Below are positions 49,701 to 59,297 of a stretch of DNA of 64,000 nt, one piece after another. The stretch comes from Xenorhabdus japonica (GTDB lineage Bacteria; Pseudomonadota; Gammaproteobacteria; Enterobacterales; Enterobacteriaceae): positions 62,001-126,000 of the forward strand of contig NZ_FOVO01000007.1 of assembly GCF_900115195.1 (NCBI RefSeq), in the 5' to 3' direction. Under the pieces are notes generated by a model, which saw nothing but the letters and a program-made list of their open reading frames with translations, did not search any database and was not told the DNA's origin. How positions within the stretch are numbered: the first letter of the stretch is position 1; every line of letters starts with the position of its first letter. The translations under genes were made by a program, and so were the position numbers.

Positions 49701-49938
49701 CAATCCGCTGATCCAATTCACCAAATGTCAACGTTTCATATGGATCAGAAACAGCTATGTCATTTGGTATAATTTTGGCCAACTCAGCTAACCGAGAAGG
49801 AACATTTTTAAACCACGGTTTTAGATCTGCTGTCATCTGACTGATATTACTAGTAAATTCTATTTCAACAGCAGGAGATTTTTTTTGCCCAGTAGTAAAT
49901 GCTGTGTGTAATATTGCCTTATGTGTGTAAGTATTCAT
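46771..49938 (-). CDS. NRPS-like A-T-R enzyme (adenylation-thiolation-reductase), predicted glycine specific
   Basis: The 1055-residue single module has an adenylation domain (A3 FTSGSTGLPKA near 190; A5 NLYGPTETTIW; A10 SSGKRDKK). Then come a carrier domain (DDFFQIGGHSI, Ser near 580) and a thioester-reductase domain (LLTGATGYLGLHLLE near 674; catalytic YSGSK near 834). There is no condensation domain. My alignment to GrsA PheA gives the code D-I-L-Q-L-G-L-I-W-K, a glycine-type code. Reductive release would give an amino aldehyde (glycinal), which could condense further. I chose ATG 49938; a start at 49998 adds 20 residues without a ribosome site. Confidence 0.88.
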   Translation of the reverse strand: MNTYTHKAILHTAFTTGQKKSPAVEIEFTSNISQMTADLKPWFKNVPSRLAELAKIIPNDIAVSDPYETLTFGELDQRIERAAYVLRYYGAKMGSNVAVAAQRGISWFVTMQAIWRIGAVYIPLNTMMPEKRLNDILASLPESILVSDDTVSADLKASTLIPMDAILNKGIPAKAAENSDIPVLGDHPAYVMFTSGSTGLPKAVQVQHDNLAACLCGFGKLLSISQRDHMLALTTFSFDISVLELLLTVVHGGSIYITSIDTQRDAMALSEILSSSQFTFAQATPVTWSMALNAGWKPRPEMAMLCGGEALSQDLADQLTATEGTLWNLYGPTETTIWSTAFCMKKGDKVQLGGPIPGTSITIVDKHLRPVPKGTVGEILIGGLGVTAGYRNNPTETAKRYVPDMAQEGERAYLTGDMARMLEDGSFIYMGRQDDQVKVRGYRIELGEIEIALRKQNGVQDAIIRVSGSGDFAKIQAFVLFNPNLVVSGDWVRETQVSLREVLHEAWIPTEYFRIPYIPLTSSGKRDKKRLEEVAERLNASHDTVQPRTENEKRVYDIWSRLLATDVFGINDDFFQIGGHSILVARMVEHIEKAFSMRIPISGIYVEPTVARIASILDEMMVARQANPAQLVGTYHSEALIRQHAETLRNDVYLKEGVRPDGLAHANWYQPEKVLLTGATGYLGLHLLEQLLKQTSARVICLCRASDAEHARERIKAGFKNYHIDVGNKLDRVDFIIGDLGQPRFGLLPESWTQLAEEVDVIYHNGALVNFIYPYSALKSINVDGTRTALDLACTTRLKHFHYVSSVNALFATESPRPYMEDDRAMSESVRDPSGYSGSKWVSEGIINIARQRGVPVSIYRPGLILGHTRTGAAQGNDYLIASLKGYLAMGFYPDHALLLDIVPVDYVAASLVHISKQSESNGKFFNLFNPEQVSIRQFFDWVQDFGYILNSVPFDEGKDKILALDDTHPLYPLIPLIRDMTERPYRALDPAYIDEIHPELELKNTLAGLAGSDIRCPTITAEYVHQVLRYLIGIGFLPAVLSESFKKETVAWNG

Positions 49939-49998
49939 AATGATGTTCTCATTCTGAGCCTCATTGATTCCATCAGTTTTAGTGATGAATGGAGGCAT

Positions 49999-50866
49999 TG
50001 ATGCAGGTAGTCGTTATCTTCCAGTTGCTGCCTACATTCAGTATTTTCAAATACCTTACGTCGACATTAACCGGGATAGAAAAATAAATTGCAAAAAATT
50101 TCTTGCGAATTTAATAAATATATTAATTAGTATTAATTTGTAATATTTTATTAATCAAACAATCAACTTATATACATTTGATCATTAATTGGAAGACAGA
50201 GTGTATTACGCCTATACAATCCGCAACCATGCCTACAACTAATTGATATTATTATATTTTACAACATAAATAGTCATCCAGACCTACTTAAAAACTGCTG
50301 CTCTAAGTATGAATAACCATTTATAGTAATATCTATTATTTTGAATTTTAATTTCAAACATTTTATTTATAACTGCGTTATAAAAAACGCCAAACATGTA
50401 AATAAAAATTAAATCATATTAATAAGAAAAACATTATTTAAATAACACCATCAGATAAATAGTACAATCTGTTAAAAACAACAGGCAGGAGCACACTGCC
50501 ATCTATTTTATTAGATCACATTTATAATAGTTGCTGCACCAGTAAAGCTCCCTAGTAATAATGGGATTTTGTTTGCTAGAGAACATAAACGAACTTTAAA
50601 TGTACAAAAACAACAAATAAAGCCATTTATTGTGACAAACTTCACGATATTATAAATAAATTATATTTAAAAAGTACTAAATCACTCAAAATCGCCAACT
50701 TTACGAAATAATATCTATATTATATTAGCGATACCTCACAGTTATATAAGGTTGCTTTAGCTAATATACTCTTCGATAAAGAAAATAAATAGCTTTAAAT
50801 TTCATTTAACGCCATCACTGTTTAATGGTGGTAATGTGCTCATACAAAAGTCACGTGGAGATAAAT
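49999..50866. other. Long AT-rich spacer between the divergent NRPS-like gene and glpT
   Basis: About 870 bp without a supported gene. Both promoters must lie here. The sequence aaacgaacttta (50587-50598) resembles half of a GlpR site, but this is weak. No other structure stands out. Confidence 0.55.
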
Positions 50867-52219
50867 ATGTTAAGTATTTTCAAGCCGACGCCTCATAAGG
50901 CTCGGTTGCCTGCGCAAGAAATAGATCCACTCTATCGTCGCTTGCGCTGGCAAATTTTTATGGGGATATTCTTTGGGTATGCAGCTTACTATCTGGTAAG
51001 AAAAAACTTTGCGTTAGCCATACCGTCTTTGATCGAGCAAGGCTTTTCTAAAGGAGATCTTGGCTTCGCGTTATCAGGTATTTCAATTGCATACGGATTC
51101 TCAAAATTCATCATGGGTTCCGTTTCCGACCGCTCGAATCCACGTGTTTTCTTGCCTGCGGGCTTGATACTGGCAGCGGCAGTAATGTTGTTTATGGGCT
51201 TTGTACCGTGGGCAACCTCTAGCATTGCCATCATGTTTGTCTTGCTGTTCCTATGTGGTTGGTTCCAAGGTATGGGTTGGCCTCCTTGCGGTCGCACCAT
51301 GGTTCACTGGTGGTCGCAAAAAGAACGCGGCAGAATTGTTTCTGTCTGGAACTGTGCTCATAACGTTGGTGGAGGCATTCCACCATTACTGTTCATGTTG
51401 GGTATGGCTTGGTTCAATGACTGGAAAGCTGCGTTTTATATGCCAGCATTTGCAGCGATTCTCGTGGCAATAATCGTTTTCACCTTAATGCGCGATACAC
51501 CGCAATCCTGTGGTTTACCGCCAATCGAAGAATACAAAAACGACTATCCGGTTGATTATACGGAAAAAAATGAAAAGGAACTGACAGCAAAAGAAATTTT
51601 CATGCAGTACGTTTTGCCGAACAAATTGCTGTGGATGATCGCAATTGCCAACGTATTCGTATACTTGCTGCGCTACGGTATTCTTGACTGGTCACCAACT
51701 TACTTGAAGGAAGTGAAACACTTTGCCATGGATAAATCCTCTTGGGCTTATTTCCTGTATGAGTATGCGGGTATTCCAGGTACGTTATTGTGTGGCTGGA
51801 TGTCTGACAAAGTATTCAAAGGTAACCGTGGTGCAACTGGCGTATTCTTCATGATACTCGTCACTATCGCAACTATCGTGTTCTGGATGAACCCTGCGGG
51901 TAACCCGAATATTGATATGTTCTGTATGCTGGTTATCGGCTTCCTGATTTACGGCCCAGTTATGCTGATCGGCCTGCATGCGCTGGAACTGGCACCGAAA
52001 AAAGCAGCAGGGACAGCAGCAGGCTTTACCGGTTTGTTCGGCTATCTGGGTGGCTCGGTTGCAGCCAGTATCATCGTCGGTTACACCGTTGACTTCTTTG
52101 GTTGGGATGGCGGCTTTATGGTTATGATCGGCGGTAGCACCCTCTCTGTTATCCTACTTTTGTTTGTCATGTTAAGTGAAAATAAACACAAGCAGGAAAT
52201 TTCCCGTCAGGGTCAGTGA
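50867..52219 (+). CDS. glpT: Glycerol-3-phosphate/phosphate antiporter GlpT
   Basis: The 450-residue MFS antiporter with 12 spans is nearly identical to E. coli GlpT ([58 protein letters not shown]). It imports sn-glycerol-3-phosphate against phosphate and also takes up fosfomycin. I chose ATG 50867 with GTGGAG upstream; an in-frame GTG at 50825 is less likely. glpQ lies 626 bp downstream, whereas in E. coli they are adjacent. Confidence 0.96.
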   Translation: MLSIFKPTPHKARLPAQEIDPLYRRLRWQIFMGIFFGYAAYYLVRKNFALAIPSLIEQGFSKGDLGFALSGISIAYGFSKFIMGSVSDRSNPRVFLPAGLILAAAVMLFMGFVPWATSSIAIMFVLLFLCGWFQGMGWPPCGRTMVHWWSQKERGRIVSVWNCAHNVGGGIPPLLFMLGMAWFNDWKAAFYMPAFAAILVAIIVFTLMRDTPQSCGLPPIEEYKNDYPVDYTEKNEKELTAKEIFMQYVLPNKLLWMIAIANVFVYLLRYGILDWSPTYLKEVKHFAMDKSSWAYFLYEYAGIPGTLLCGWMSDKVFKGNRGATGVFFMILVTIATIVFWMNPAGNPNIDMFCMLVIGFLIYGPVMLIGLHALELAPKKAAGTAAGFTGLFGYLGGSVAASIIVGYTVDFFGWDGGFMVMIGGSTLSVILLLFVMLSENKHKQEISRQGQ

Positions 52220-52253
52220 TATAATTAATAAAGACACTAATTAATAACTATAT

Positions 52254-52292
52254 CAATCGCAGTACAATTTTATTGTACTGCGATTTCATTAG
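52254..52292 (+). terminator. Terminator after glpT
   Basis: The stem atcgcagtacaa / ttgtactgcgat with loop tttta is followed by ttcatt. It separates glpT from glpQ. Confidence 0.8.
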
Positions 52293-52845
52293 AAATACTG
52301 AATATTTGGAACCAAAGTAGTTAAGTATCTTATACATTGATAAATACGTTATTTTCTTTCACATTACATATATTTTCTTAAGGAAGAAAATACTTAGCCT
52401 CCCCCTAAAAAAGATGTTCTTCTTCCAAAAAAATAGTATTTTCAGAGTGTTCAAATGAAGTATTCGTAAAGGATTCACATTGTCTCCTACATTAATTAAT
52501 GATAAGTATCTCTTACTTTATTAGTGTCCATTTATATGATTTATAGTGACTATTTGACTATTATTTAAATATAAAAAAATCGATTCTATCTTATAATTTT
52601 GTTCATTTAATAACAGATAGAATAAGGCTAATCATAAATAGAATCTAAAGAAAAAATTTTATGTCATAAAACTGTGACATACTTCTGGTAAAACCAATAT
52701 TCAGGATTGTATTACGCTATTATTTTATATAAAAAGCAATCTGAATAATCACCCTATTCTTCTGGCTGATGATAAAAAATCAGTGAAACGATCAGCAGTA
52801 TAATTTCTTATTTAAGATTTTTATTAGAATATATGGAGAATCCCA
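52293..52845. other. AT-rich spacer between glpT and glpQ
   Basis: About 550 bp, strongly AT-rich, without a supported gene. Together with the terminator after glpT it suggests that glpQ has its own promoter here. Confidence 0.55.
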
Positions 52846-53931
52846 ATGCAGACCCCCATCAAAGCAATCATGGCAGGCATTCTGTTAGCATCATCAATGT
52901 CAGGCATTGCGTATGCTGCTGATAAAACTGATAAAATAGTCATCGCCCATCGTGGTGCCAGCGGTTACTTGCCTGAACATACATTGCCCGCCAAAGCAAT
53001 GGCCTATGCACAAGGTGCTGATTATCTTGAGCAAGATCTGGTAATGACTAAAGATGACCAGCTCATTGTATTACACGATCATTATCTTGATCGCGTAACC
53101 GATGTTGCAGAACGTTTTCCCAATCGCGCCCGTGCTGATGGCCGCTACTATGCCATCGATTTTACTCTGCCAGAAATTAATTCACTGAAATTTACTGAAG
53201 GTTTTGATATCAAGAATGGCAAAAAAGCCCAAAGCTATCCTGGTCGTTTCCCGATGGGGAAATCAGATTTCCACATTCATACCTTTCAGGAAGAACTTGA
53301 ATTTATTCAAGGTCTGAATAAGTCCACAGGCAAAGACATTGGCATCTATCCTGAGATCAAAGCACCGTGGTTCCATCGTCAGGAAGGCAAAGATATCACA
53401 AACAAAGTGCTGGAAGTCCTGAAACAATATGGCTACACCAAAAAGAGCGATAAAGTTTACCTGCAATGCTTTGATGCCAATGAACTCAAACGCATCAAAA
53501 ATGAGCTAGAGCCGAAACTGGGCATGGATCTGAAACTGGTTCAGCTTATCGCTTACACCGACTGGAAGGAAACTTACGAACAAAAACCAGATGGCACATG
53601 GCAGAATTATAGCTATGAGTGGATGTTTAAACCTGGTGCGATGAAAGAAGTGGCAAAATATGCTGATGGAATTGGCCCTGATTACCACATGCTTATCGCC
53701 AATGACTCTAAACCAAACAACATTAAGTTGACCAGCATGGTGAAAGAGGCCCACGCCAGCCATCTGGTGGTACACCCGTACACCATCCGTATCGATCAAT
53801 TGCCGAAATATGCCACCAGCGGCGATCAATTATTCGATATTGTTTTCAACAAAGCTAATGTCGATGGCGCATTCACAGATTTTCCTGATTTAGCAGTGAA
53901 GTTTCTGGAAAAACATCACGAACATAAATAA
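52846..53931 (+). CDS. glpQ: Periplasmic glycerophosphodiester phosphodiesterase GlpQ
   Basis: The 361-residue protein has a signal peptide (about 1-25, cleaved after AYA). The GDPD TIM barrel has the catalytic His in IAHRGASGYLPEHT, the calcium-binding DYLEQDLVMTKD and the general acid in VLHDHYLDRVTD. It releases glycerol-3-phosphate from phospholipid head groups for GlpT. The ribosome site is ATGGAGA. Confidence 0.95.
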   Translation: MQTPIKAIMAGILLASSMSGIAYAADKTDKIVIAHRGASGYLPEHTLPAKAMAYAQGADYLEQDLVMTKDDQLIVLHDHYLDRVTDVAERFPNRARADGRYYAIDFTLPEINSLKFTEGFDIKNGKKAQSYPGRFPMGKSDFHIHTFQEELEFIQGLNKSTGKDIGIYPEIKAPWFHRQEGKDITNKVLEVLKQYGYTKKSDKVYLQCFDANELKRIKNELEPKLGMDLKLVQLIAYTDWKETYEQKPDGTWQNYSYEWMFKPGAMKEVAKYADGIGPDYHMLIANDSKPNNIKLTSMVKEAHASHLVVHPYTIRIDQLPKYATSGDQLFDIVFNKANVDGAFTDFPDLAVKFLEKHHEHK

Positions 53932-53950
53932 TCAGAGCAGGTAAAATAAA

Positions 53951-53971
53951 GGGGCAGTCCAAGACTGCCCC
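53951..53971 (-). terminator. Terminator between glpQ and epmA
   Basis: The stem ggggcagtc / gactgcccc with loop caa is followed on the minus strand by tttattttac. It best serves epmA but may also end glpQ. Confidence 0.75.
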
Positions 53972-54014
53972 AATAGAAACTAACGGAACTGGGTATATGA
54001 CATAAATAATGTTG

Positions 54015-54992
54015 TCACGAGATCCCCACAGGAAAAGCAATAACTTCACTAATCCGATCAGCACCCAATGCCAGCATAATCAGACGATCCACCCCCAATG
54101 CCACGCCAGCACATTCAGGCATTCCATGAGCAAAAGCAGCAAGCAGATATTCATCAATAGGCTGAACAGGCAACCCCATCGCTTCACGTTTGCGGTTATC
54201 CTGCTCGAAACGAAGACGCTGTTCATTGCTGTCCGTCAGTTCACGAAAACCATTCGCCAACTCCATGCCCTTGAAATAGACTTCAAAACGCTCCGCAACT
54301 CGGTGATCTTCCTTGCTGATTTCGGCCAATGCGGCTTGAGAAGCAGGGAAGTGATAGATAAATGTCGGTTTTTCAATGCCGATCTGAGTTTCTACACCCA
54401 TGACGAAAAGCAGTTGCAATAAAGTATCCCGATCTTCTTCCTGCTCGGCGATATTACTGAGATCGAGTTTCGCCGCTACTTCACGCAATTTTTCTTTGCT
54501 TGCAGTAAGAGGATCGATATTCAGATATCGAATGAAGGCCTGTTGGTAAGAAAGTGATTCGGCACTTTTACAATCCAAGACCTGTTGCAACAGATCATCC
54601 ACTTCATTCATTAAGCGGTACATGTCGTAGTGCTGACGATACCACTCCAACATGGTGAATTCTGGATTATGATGACGGCCTGCTTCCTCATTGCGGAAAC
54701 TTTTCCCCATCTGATAAATGGAACCACTTCCGGCTGCCAACAAACGCTTCATGTGATATTCAGGGCTAGTCATCAGGTACAGAGTCAAACCATCTGCCGC
54801 TCCCGGCCCAACGAACTGTGTCTGGAAAGGTACCAGATGAACGTCGGTGACAGTCGCTTGACTCATGGCAGGAGTTTCAACTTCCAACACCCCACGTTCT
54901 GCGAAAAAGCGCCGTATTTCTGTTAGAATCTCCGCCCTTTTCAATAAATTAGCGATAGGGGCACTTGGCTGCCAATTCGCGACCTCGTTCAT
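54015..54992 (-). CDS. epmA: Elongation factor P-lysine lyase/ligase EpmA (PoxA/GenX)
   Basis: The 325-residue protein is a lysyl-tRNA synthetase catalytic core without the anticodon domain: class II motifs [20 protein letters not shown] (motif 2 region) and [17 protein letters not shown] (motif 3). EpmA attaches (R)-beta-lysine to EF-P, helping ribosomes pass polyproline. It is divergent from frdABCD, as in E. coli. Confidence 0.96.
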   Translation of the reverse strand: MNEVANWQPSAPIANLLKRAEILTEIRRFFAERGVLEVETPAMSQATVTDVHLVPFQTQFVGPGAADGLTLYLMTSPEYHMKRLLAAGSGSIYQMGKSFRNEEAGRHHNPEFTMLEWYRQHYDMYRLMNEVDDLLQQVLDCKSAESLSYQQAFIRYLNIDPLTASKEKLREVAAKLDLSNIAEQEEDRDTLLQLLFVMGVETQIGIEKPTFIYHFPASQAALAEISKEDHRVAERFEVYFKGMELANGFRELTDSNEQRLRFEQDNRKREAMGLPVQPIDEYLLAAFAHGMPECAGVALGVDRLIMLALGADRISEVIAFPVGIS

Positions 54993-55895
54993 GTTGCTAT
55001 GACTCCAAAATAAAACAAAACGCGCAGTCTACCTGCATTAAGTCAGCCAGACAATTCATTGTCTTAAACTTATTGCCTGTAACTTCCCATTTTAATTTTT
55101 AATTATGTAAAAAATAACCCGAATCTGATAGAGCAAAAAAGAATATCAGTTTTTGCCCTGCCAGTAATGCTCATACTTATGCAATCATAACGACATATGC
55201 AATCATAACTAATTAAAAATAACAATAAAAAATATTTTGTTTTTTAACCAAGAGAACTTTCAAATACATAAGGACATGAACACAATTAACATAAATATAA
55301 AAAATAGTTTTATACAAAATCCAAACCCGCTAACTAAATTGACTAAAATAACAAAACAATTCGGGCAGTATTATTTAGCCACTAGCGCTTCTTAGTCATT
55401 GTTTATAATTAAAAACTATTACCATCAGAAAAATAAAAACAATTCAGCCAAATAATGTTTCATAACAATGTCATATTCACAACCTAGCTACTGTAAAGAA
55501 ATAAAATAGACTAACTAATCACTATACCCTTTTCATTTCGAACCCAAAAATCAGAATATATTAACATTATGTTGATAGTATAAAAATAAATTCAACTATA
55601 TCTAAATGATTTATTTATAAAATAAAGCACCTCACATCCATGTCCATAAATTAATAACTATTATTTATTGTAGTTATAATACCACTGAGCAAAAAACATG
55701 CTAAAGATCACATTTTATCGGCAAAATCCTGCAAAACCCGCATTCATATCAAATTTACGCGCTCAACAATCCGTTATACTTAAACCATACAAAAAGTAAT
55801 AGATATCGCCCCTAAATCGTTAAGACATAAAAAAATTACCTTCAATACTTCGTTAAACAAGAAAAATTGTTTCACTTGAACAATGGAGAAGAGCA
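54993..55895. other. Long AT-rich spacer between divergent epmA and frdA
   Basis: About 900 bp with no supported gene. An 18-bp direct repeat lies at 55178-55213. A possible -10 (ttatact, about 55774) precedes frdA. I looked for a clear FNR site (TTGAT-N4-ATCAA) and did not find one. Confidence 0.55.
55178..55213. repeat. Two tandem 18-bp repeats in the epmA-frdA spacer
   Basis: Two consecutive units: tatgcaatcataacgaca, then tatgcaatcataactaat. The first 14 bases are identical. They lie about 190 bp before the epmA start codon. Confidence 0.8.
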
Positions 55896-57692
55896 GTGCA
55901 AACCTTCAATGTCGACCTCGCGATTATCGGAGCTGGTGGCGCTGGGCTACGAGCTGCTATCGCTGCTGCTGAAGCCAATCCTCAACTCAAAATCGCCTTG
56001 CTCTCAAAAGTTTATCCTATGCGTAGCCATACTGTGGCCGCAGAAGGTGGATCAGCCGCAGTCACCCAATCGCACGATTCCTATGACTTTCACTTCAATG
56101 ACACAGTATCCGGTGGTGACTGGCTGTGCGAACAAGGTGTGGTGGAGTATTTTGTCAAACATTGCCCGACCGAAATGATCCAATTGGAACAATGGGGTTG
56201 CCCGTGGAGCCGTAAGGAAGATGGTTCCATTAATGTTCGTCGTTTCGGAGGCATGAAAATTGAACGCACGTGGTTTGCCGCCGATAAAACTGGCTTTCAT
56301 ATGCTCCATACGCTATTTCAAACATCCCTCAAGTACCCGCAAATCCAGCGCTTTGATGAGCATTTTATCCTCGATATTTTGGTAGATGAAGGACAAGCGC
56401 GCGGATTGGTTGCGCTGAATATGATGGAAGGAACGAAAGTTCAGATCCGCGCCAATGCAATCATTATGGCAACAGGCGGAGCCGGTCGCGTATACCGTTA
56501 CAATACCAATGGCGGCATTGTCACTGGTGATGGCATGGGAATCGCATTCCGTCACGGAGTCCCATTGCGCGATATGGAATTTGTGCAGTATCACCCAACA
56601 GGCCTGCCCGGTTCCGGCATTTTGATGACGGAGGGCTGCCGCGGTGAAGGCGGGATTCTGGTGAACAAGGACGGCTATCGTTATCTACAGGATTATGGGT
56701 TGGGGCCAGAAACGCCTCTTGGACATCCTGAAAACAAATATATGGAATTAGGTCCGCGCGACAAAGTGTCTCAAGCATTCTGGCATGAGTGGCGTGCAGG
56801 CCGCACCATCGCCACGCCACGCGGTGATGTGGTACATCTGGATTTACGCCATTTGGGTGAGAAAAAGCTGCTCGAACGTCTGCCGTTTATCTGTGAGCTG
56901 GCAAAAGCCTATGTCGGTGTTGATCCGGTCAAAGAGCCAATTCCTGTTCGCCCAACTGCACATTACACCATGGGCGGAATCGAAACTAATCAGCAATGTG
57001 AGACCCGCATCAAAGGGCTGTTTGCGGTTGGAGAATGTTCTTCTGTTGGCTTACATGGCGCAAACCGCCTCGGTTCTAACTCTCTGGCTGAACTGGTTGT
57101 GTTTGGTCGTTTGGCCGGTGAAGAGGCGGTCAAACATATTCAGGGCGTCGAACCCGCCAACGACAATGTATTGAATGCTCAAGCCCGTGATGTCGAAGAT
57201 AAACTCAATAAGCTGCTAAACCAGAAAGGCGGTGAAAACTGGGCGAAAATCCGCGATGAAATGGGGACGTCAATGGAAGAAGGATGCGGTATTTACCGTA
57301 CACCAGAGCTGATGCAGAAAACCATCGACAAAATTGCTGAATTAAAAGAACGCTTCAAGCATATCCAAATTAGCGATCATTCCAGCGTATTCAATACGGA
57401 TCTGCTCTATACCATCGAATTGGGATTCAGTTTAGATGTTGCTGAGTGTATGGCTCATTCCGCCATGAACCGTAAAGAGTCACGTGGTGCTCACCAGCGT
57501 CTTGATGAGGGTTTTACCGAACGCGACGATGAGAATTTCTTGAAACATACGCTGGCCTTCTATAATCCTGAAGGTGCTCCACGACTGGAATACAGTAATG
57601 TGAAGATCACCAAATCTCAACCAGCGAAGCGGGTATATGGGGGCGAAGCGGCTGCACAAGAGAAACAACAGAAGGAGCAAGCGAATGACTGA
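55896..57692 (+). CDS. frdA: Fumarate reductase flavoprotein subunit
   Basis: The 598-residue protein has the FAD loop [17 protein letters not shown], the FAD-attachment histidine His45 in [10 protein letters not shown], and active-site segments [20 protein letters not shown] and [12 protein letters not shown]. It starts with GTG after ATGGAGAAGAG. With FrdBCD it reduces fumarate during anaerobic respiration. The stop overlaps frdB by 8 bases. Confidence 0.97.
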   Translation: MQTFNVDLAIIGAGGAGLRAAIAAAEANPQLKIALLSKVYPMRSHTVAAEGGSAAVTQSHDSYDFHFNDTVSGGDWLCEQGVVEYFVKHCPTEMIQLEQWGCPWSRKEDGSINVRRFGGMKIERTWFAADKTGFHMLHTLFQTSLKYPQIQRFDEHFILDILVDEGQARGLVALNMMEGTKVQIRANAIIMATGGAGRVYRYNTNGGIVTGDGMGIAFRHGVPLRDMEFVQYHPTGLPGSGILMTEGCRGEGGILVNKDGYRYLQDYGLGPETPLGHPENKYMELGPRDKVSQAFWHEWRAGRTIATPRGDVVHLDLRHLGEKKLLERLPFICELAKAYVGVDPVKEPIPVRPTAHYTMGGIETNQQCETRIKGLFAVGECSSVGLHGANRLGSNSLAELVVFGRLAGEEAVKHIQGVEPANDNVLNAQARDVEDKLNKLLNQKGGENWAKIRDEMGTSMEEGCGIYRTPELMQKTIDKIAELKERFKHIQISDHSSVFNTDLLYTIELGFSLDVAECMAHSAMNRKESRGAHQRLDEGFTERDDENFLKHTLAFYNPEGAPRLEYSNVKITKSQPAKRVYGGEAAAQEKQQKEQAND

Positions 57693-58419
57693 GATGAAAA
57701 ACCTGAAAATGGAAGTCATGCGCTATAACCCGGAAATTGACAGTGAACCTCATTTCGTCACTTATGAAGTGCCTTACGATGAGCAGACTTCACTGTTGGA
57801 TGCGTTGGGTTACATCAAGGACAATCTGGCACCAGACCTTTCTTACCGCTGGTCTTGCCGCATGGCAATCTGTGGTTCTTGCGGCATGATGGTAAATCGT
57901 GTACCAAAATTGGCATGTAAGATATTTCTGCGCGATTATGCCCAAGGAATGAAAGTTGAAGCACTGGGCAATTTCCCAATTGAGCGGGATTTAGTGGTAG
58001 ATATGACTCATTTTATTGAGAGTCTGGAAGCCATCAAACCCTATATTATCGGCAATAATCGCAAACCCGCTGATGGCCCGAATGTGCAGACACCAGCCCA
58101 AATGGCAAAATACCATCAGTTTTCAGGCTGTATCAACTGTGGCCTGTGCTACGCCGCCTGTCCTCAATTTGGCTTGAATCCTGAGTTTATTGGGCCTGCT
58201 GCGGTCACATTAGCACACCGCTATAACCTTGATAACCGCGACCACGGCAAAAAAGAACGTATGCCGCAAATCAACAGTGACAATGGAGTCTGGTCTTGTA
58301 CTTTCGTTGGTTATTGCTCTGAAGTGTGCCCGAAGCATGTTGATCCAGCGGGAGCTATTCAGCAAAGCAAAGCAGAAAGTGCCAAAGATTTCATTATCTC
58401 CATACTGAAACCACAATAA
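57685..58419 (+). CDS. frdB: Fumarate reductase iron-sulfur subunit
   Basis: The 244-residue protein has a plant-type [2Fe-2S] site ([12 protein letters not shown]) and the [4Fe-4S] and [3Fe-4S] ligands ([23 protein letters not shown]). It passes electrons from menaquinol to FrdA. I chose ATG 57685 (MTEMKN, ribosome site GAAGGAG), which matches E. coli. Confidence 0.97.
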   Translation: MTEMKNLKMEVMRYNPEIDSEPHFVTYEVPYDEQTSLLDALGYIKDNLAPDLSYRWSCRMAICGSCGMMVNRVPKLACKIFLRDYAQGMKVEALGNFPIERDLVVDMTHFIESLEAIKPYIIGNNRKPADGPNVQTPAQMAKYHQFSGCINCGLCYAACPQFGLNPEFIGPAAVTLAHRYNLDNRDHGKKERMPQINSDNGVWSCTFVGYCSEVCPKHVDPAGAIQQSKAESAKDFIISILKPQ

Positions 58420-58433
58420 GGGAGGGAAGAGTA

Positions 58434-58829
58434 ATGACAACAAAACGCAAACCTTATGTACGTGGCATGGAAGCTAATTGGTGGCAAAAACTGGGATTTT
58501 ATCGCTTTTATATGCTACGCGAAGGCACATCTGTCCCTACTGTTTGGTTCAGCTTGCTGGTGCTTTACGGTGTGTTTGCCCTGAAAGATGGCCCGGAAAG
58601 CTGGGCGGGATTTGTCTCTTTCTTGCAGCACCCTGCTGTGCTGTTGATTAACATCATCACCCTGCTGGCAACCTTGCTGCATACAAAAACATGGTTTGAG
58701 CTGGCTCCGAAGGCTCTCAATATCATTGTCAAAAATGAGAAAATGTCACCCGAGCCGATTATCAAGCTGCTATGGGCAACCACCATTATTGCTACTGCCG
58801 TGATTCTCGGCGTTGCACTGTTTTTCTAG
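58434..58829 (+). CDS. frdC: Fumarate reductase membrane subunit C
   Basis: The 131-residue protein has three membrane spans and the FrdC start [20 protein letters not shown]. It anchors the complex and helps form the quinone site. A strong ribosome site (GGGAGG) precedes it, 14 bp after frdB. Confidence 0.95.
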   Translation: MTTKRKPYVRGMEANWWQKLGFYRFYMLREGTSVPTVWFSLLVLYGVFALKDGPESWAGFVSFLQHPAVLLINIITLLATLLHTKTWFELAPKALNIIVKNEKMSPEPIIKLLWATTIIATAVILGVALFF

Positions 58830-58845
58830 CCCCAAGGAGGATCTG

Positions 58846-59199
58846 ATGAATCAAGTACCTAAGCGTTCCGATGAACCGATTTTCTGGGGTCTGTTTGGTG
58901 CTGGCGGGATGTGGAGCGCTATTGTTGGCCCTGCAATTATTCTGTTGCTGGGCATTCTGATACCATTCGGTCTGGTACCAGAAGTGCTTTCTTATGAGCG
59001 TATCCTGACATTTTGCCAAAGTTTTATTGGTCGCATCTTTTTGCTGCTGATGATCTGCCTGCCACTGTGGTGCGGAATGCACCGTATCCACCACGGAATG
59101 CACGATTTGCAAATTCATGTTCCCGCCAGTAAATGGATATTCTATGGTGCTGCCGCGATTTTGAGTGTTGTTGCCTTAATTGGGGTTTTTACTCTGTAA
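58846..59199 (+). CDS. frdD: Fumarate reductase membrane subunit D
   Basis: The 117-residue protein has three membrane spans and [19 protein letters not shown] at the start. The [11 protein letters not shown] segment is typical of the family. I chose ATG 58846 behind AAGGAGG; the frame is open from 58813. It is the last gene of frdABCD. Confidence 0.95.
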   Translation: MNQVPKRSDEPIFWGLFGAGGMWSAIVGPAIILLLGILIPFGLVPEVLSYERILTFCQSFIGRIFLLLMICLPLWCGMHRIHHGMHDLQIHVPASKWIFYGAAAILSVVALIGVFTL

Positions 59200-59241
59200 T
59201 TGTAATAGCTGTAATTGCGATAATCGGCAAGTAATCTTGGG

Positions 59242-59272
59242 AACAAGTCTGCGGATAAACCGCAGACTTGTT
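59242..59272 (+). terminator. Hairpin after frdD
   Basis: The 13-bp stem aacaagtctgcgg / ccgcagacttgtt lies between frdD and the convergent receptor gene. The T run is short, so termination may be partial or bidirectional. Confidence 0.75.
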
Positions 59273-59297
59273 AAGAAAGGTATTTAAGACATTTTTA

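Noticed and set aside
55600-55895. FNR site before frdA
   Set aside because: No sequence close to TTGAT-N4-ATCAA was seen, although one is expected from the role of the operon.
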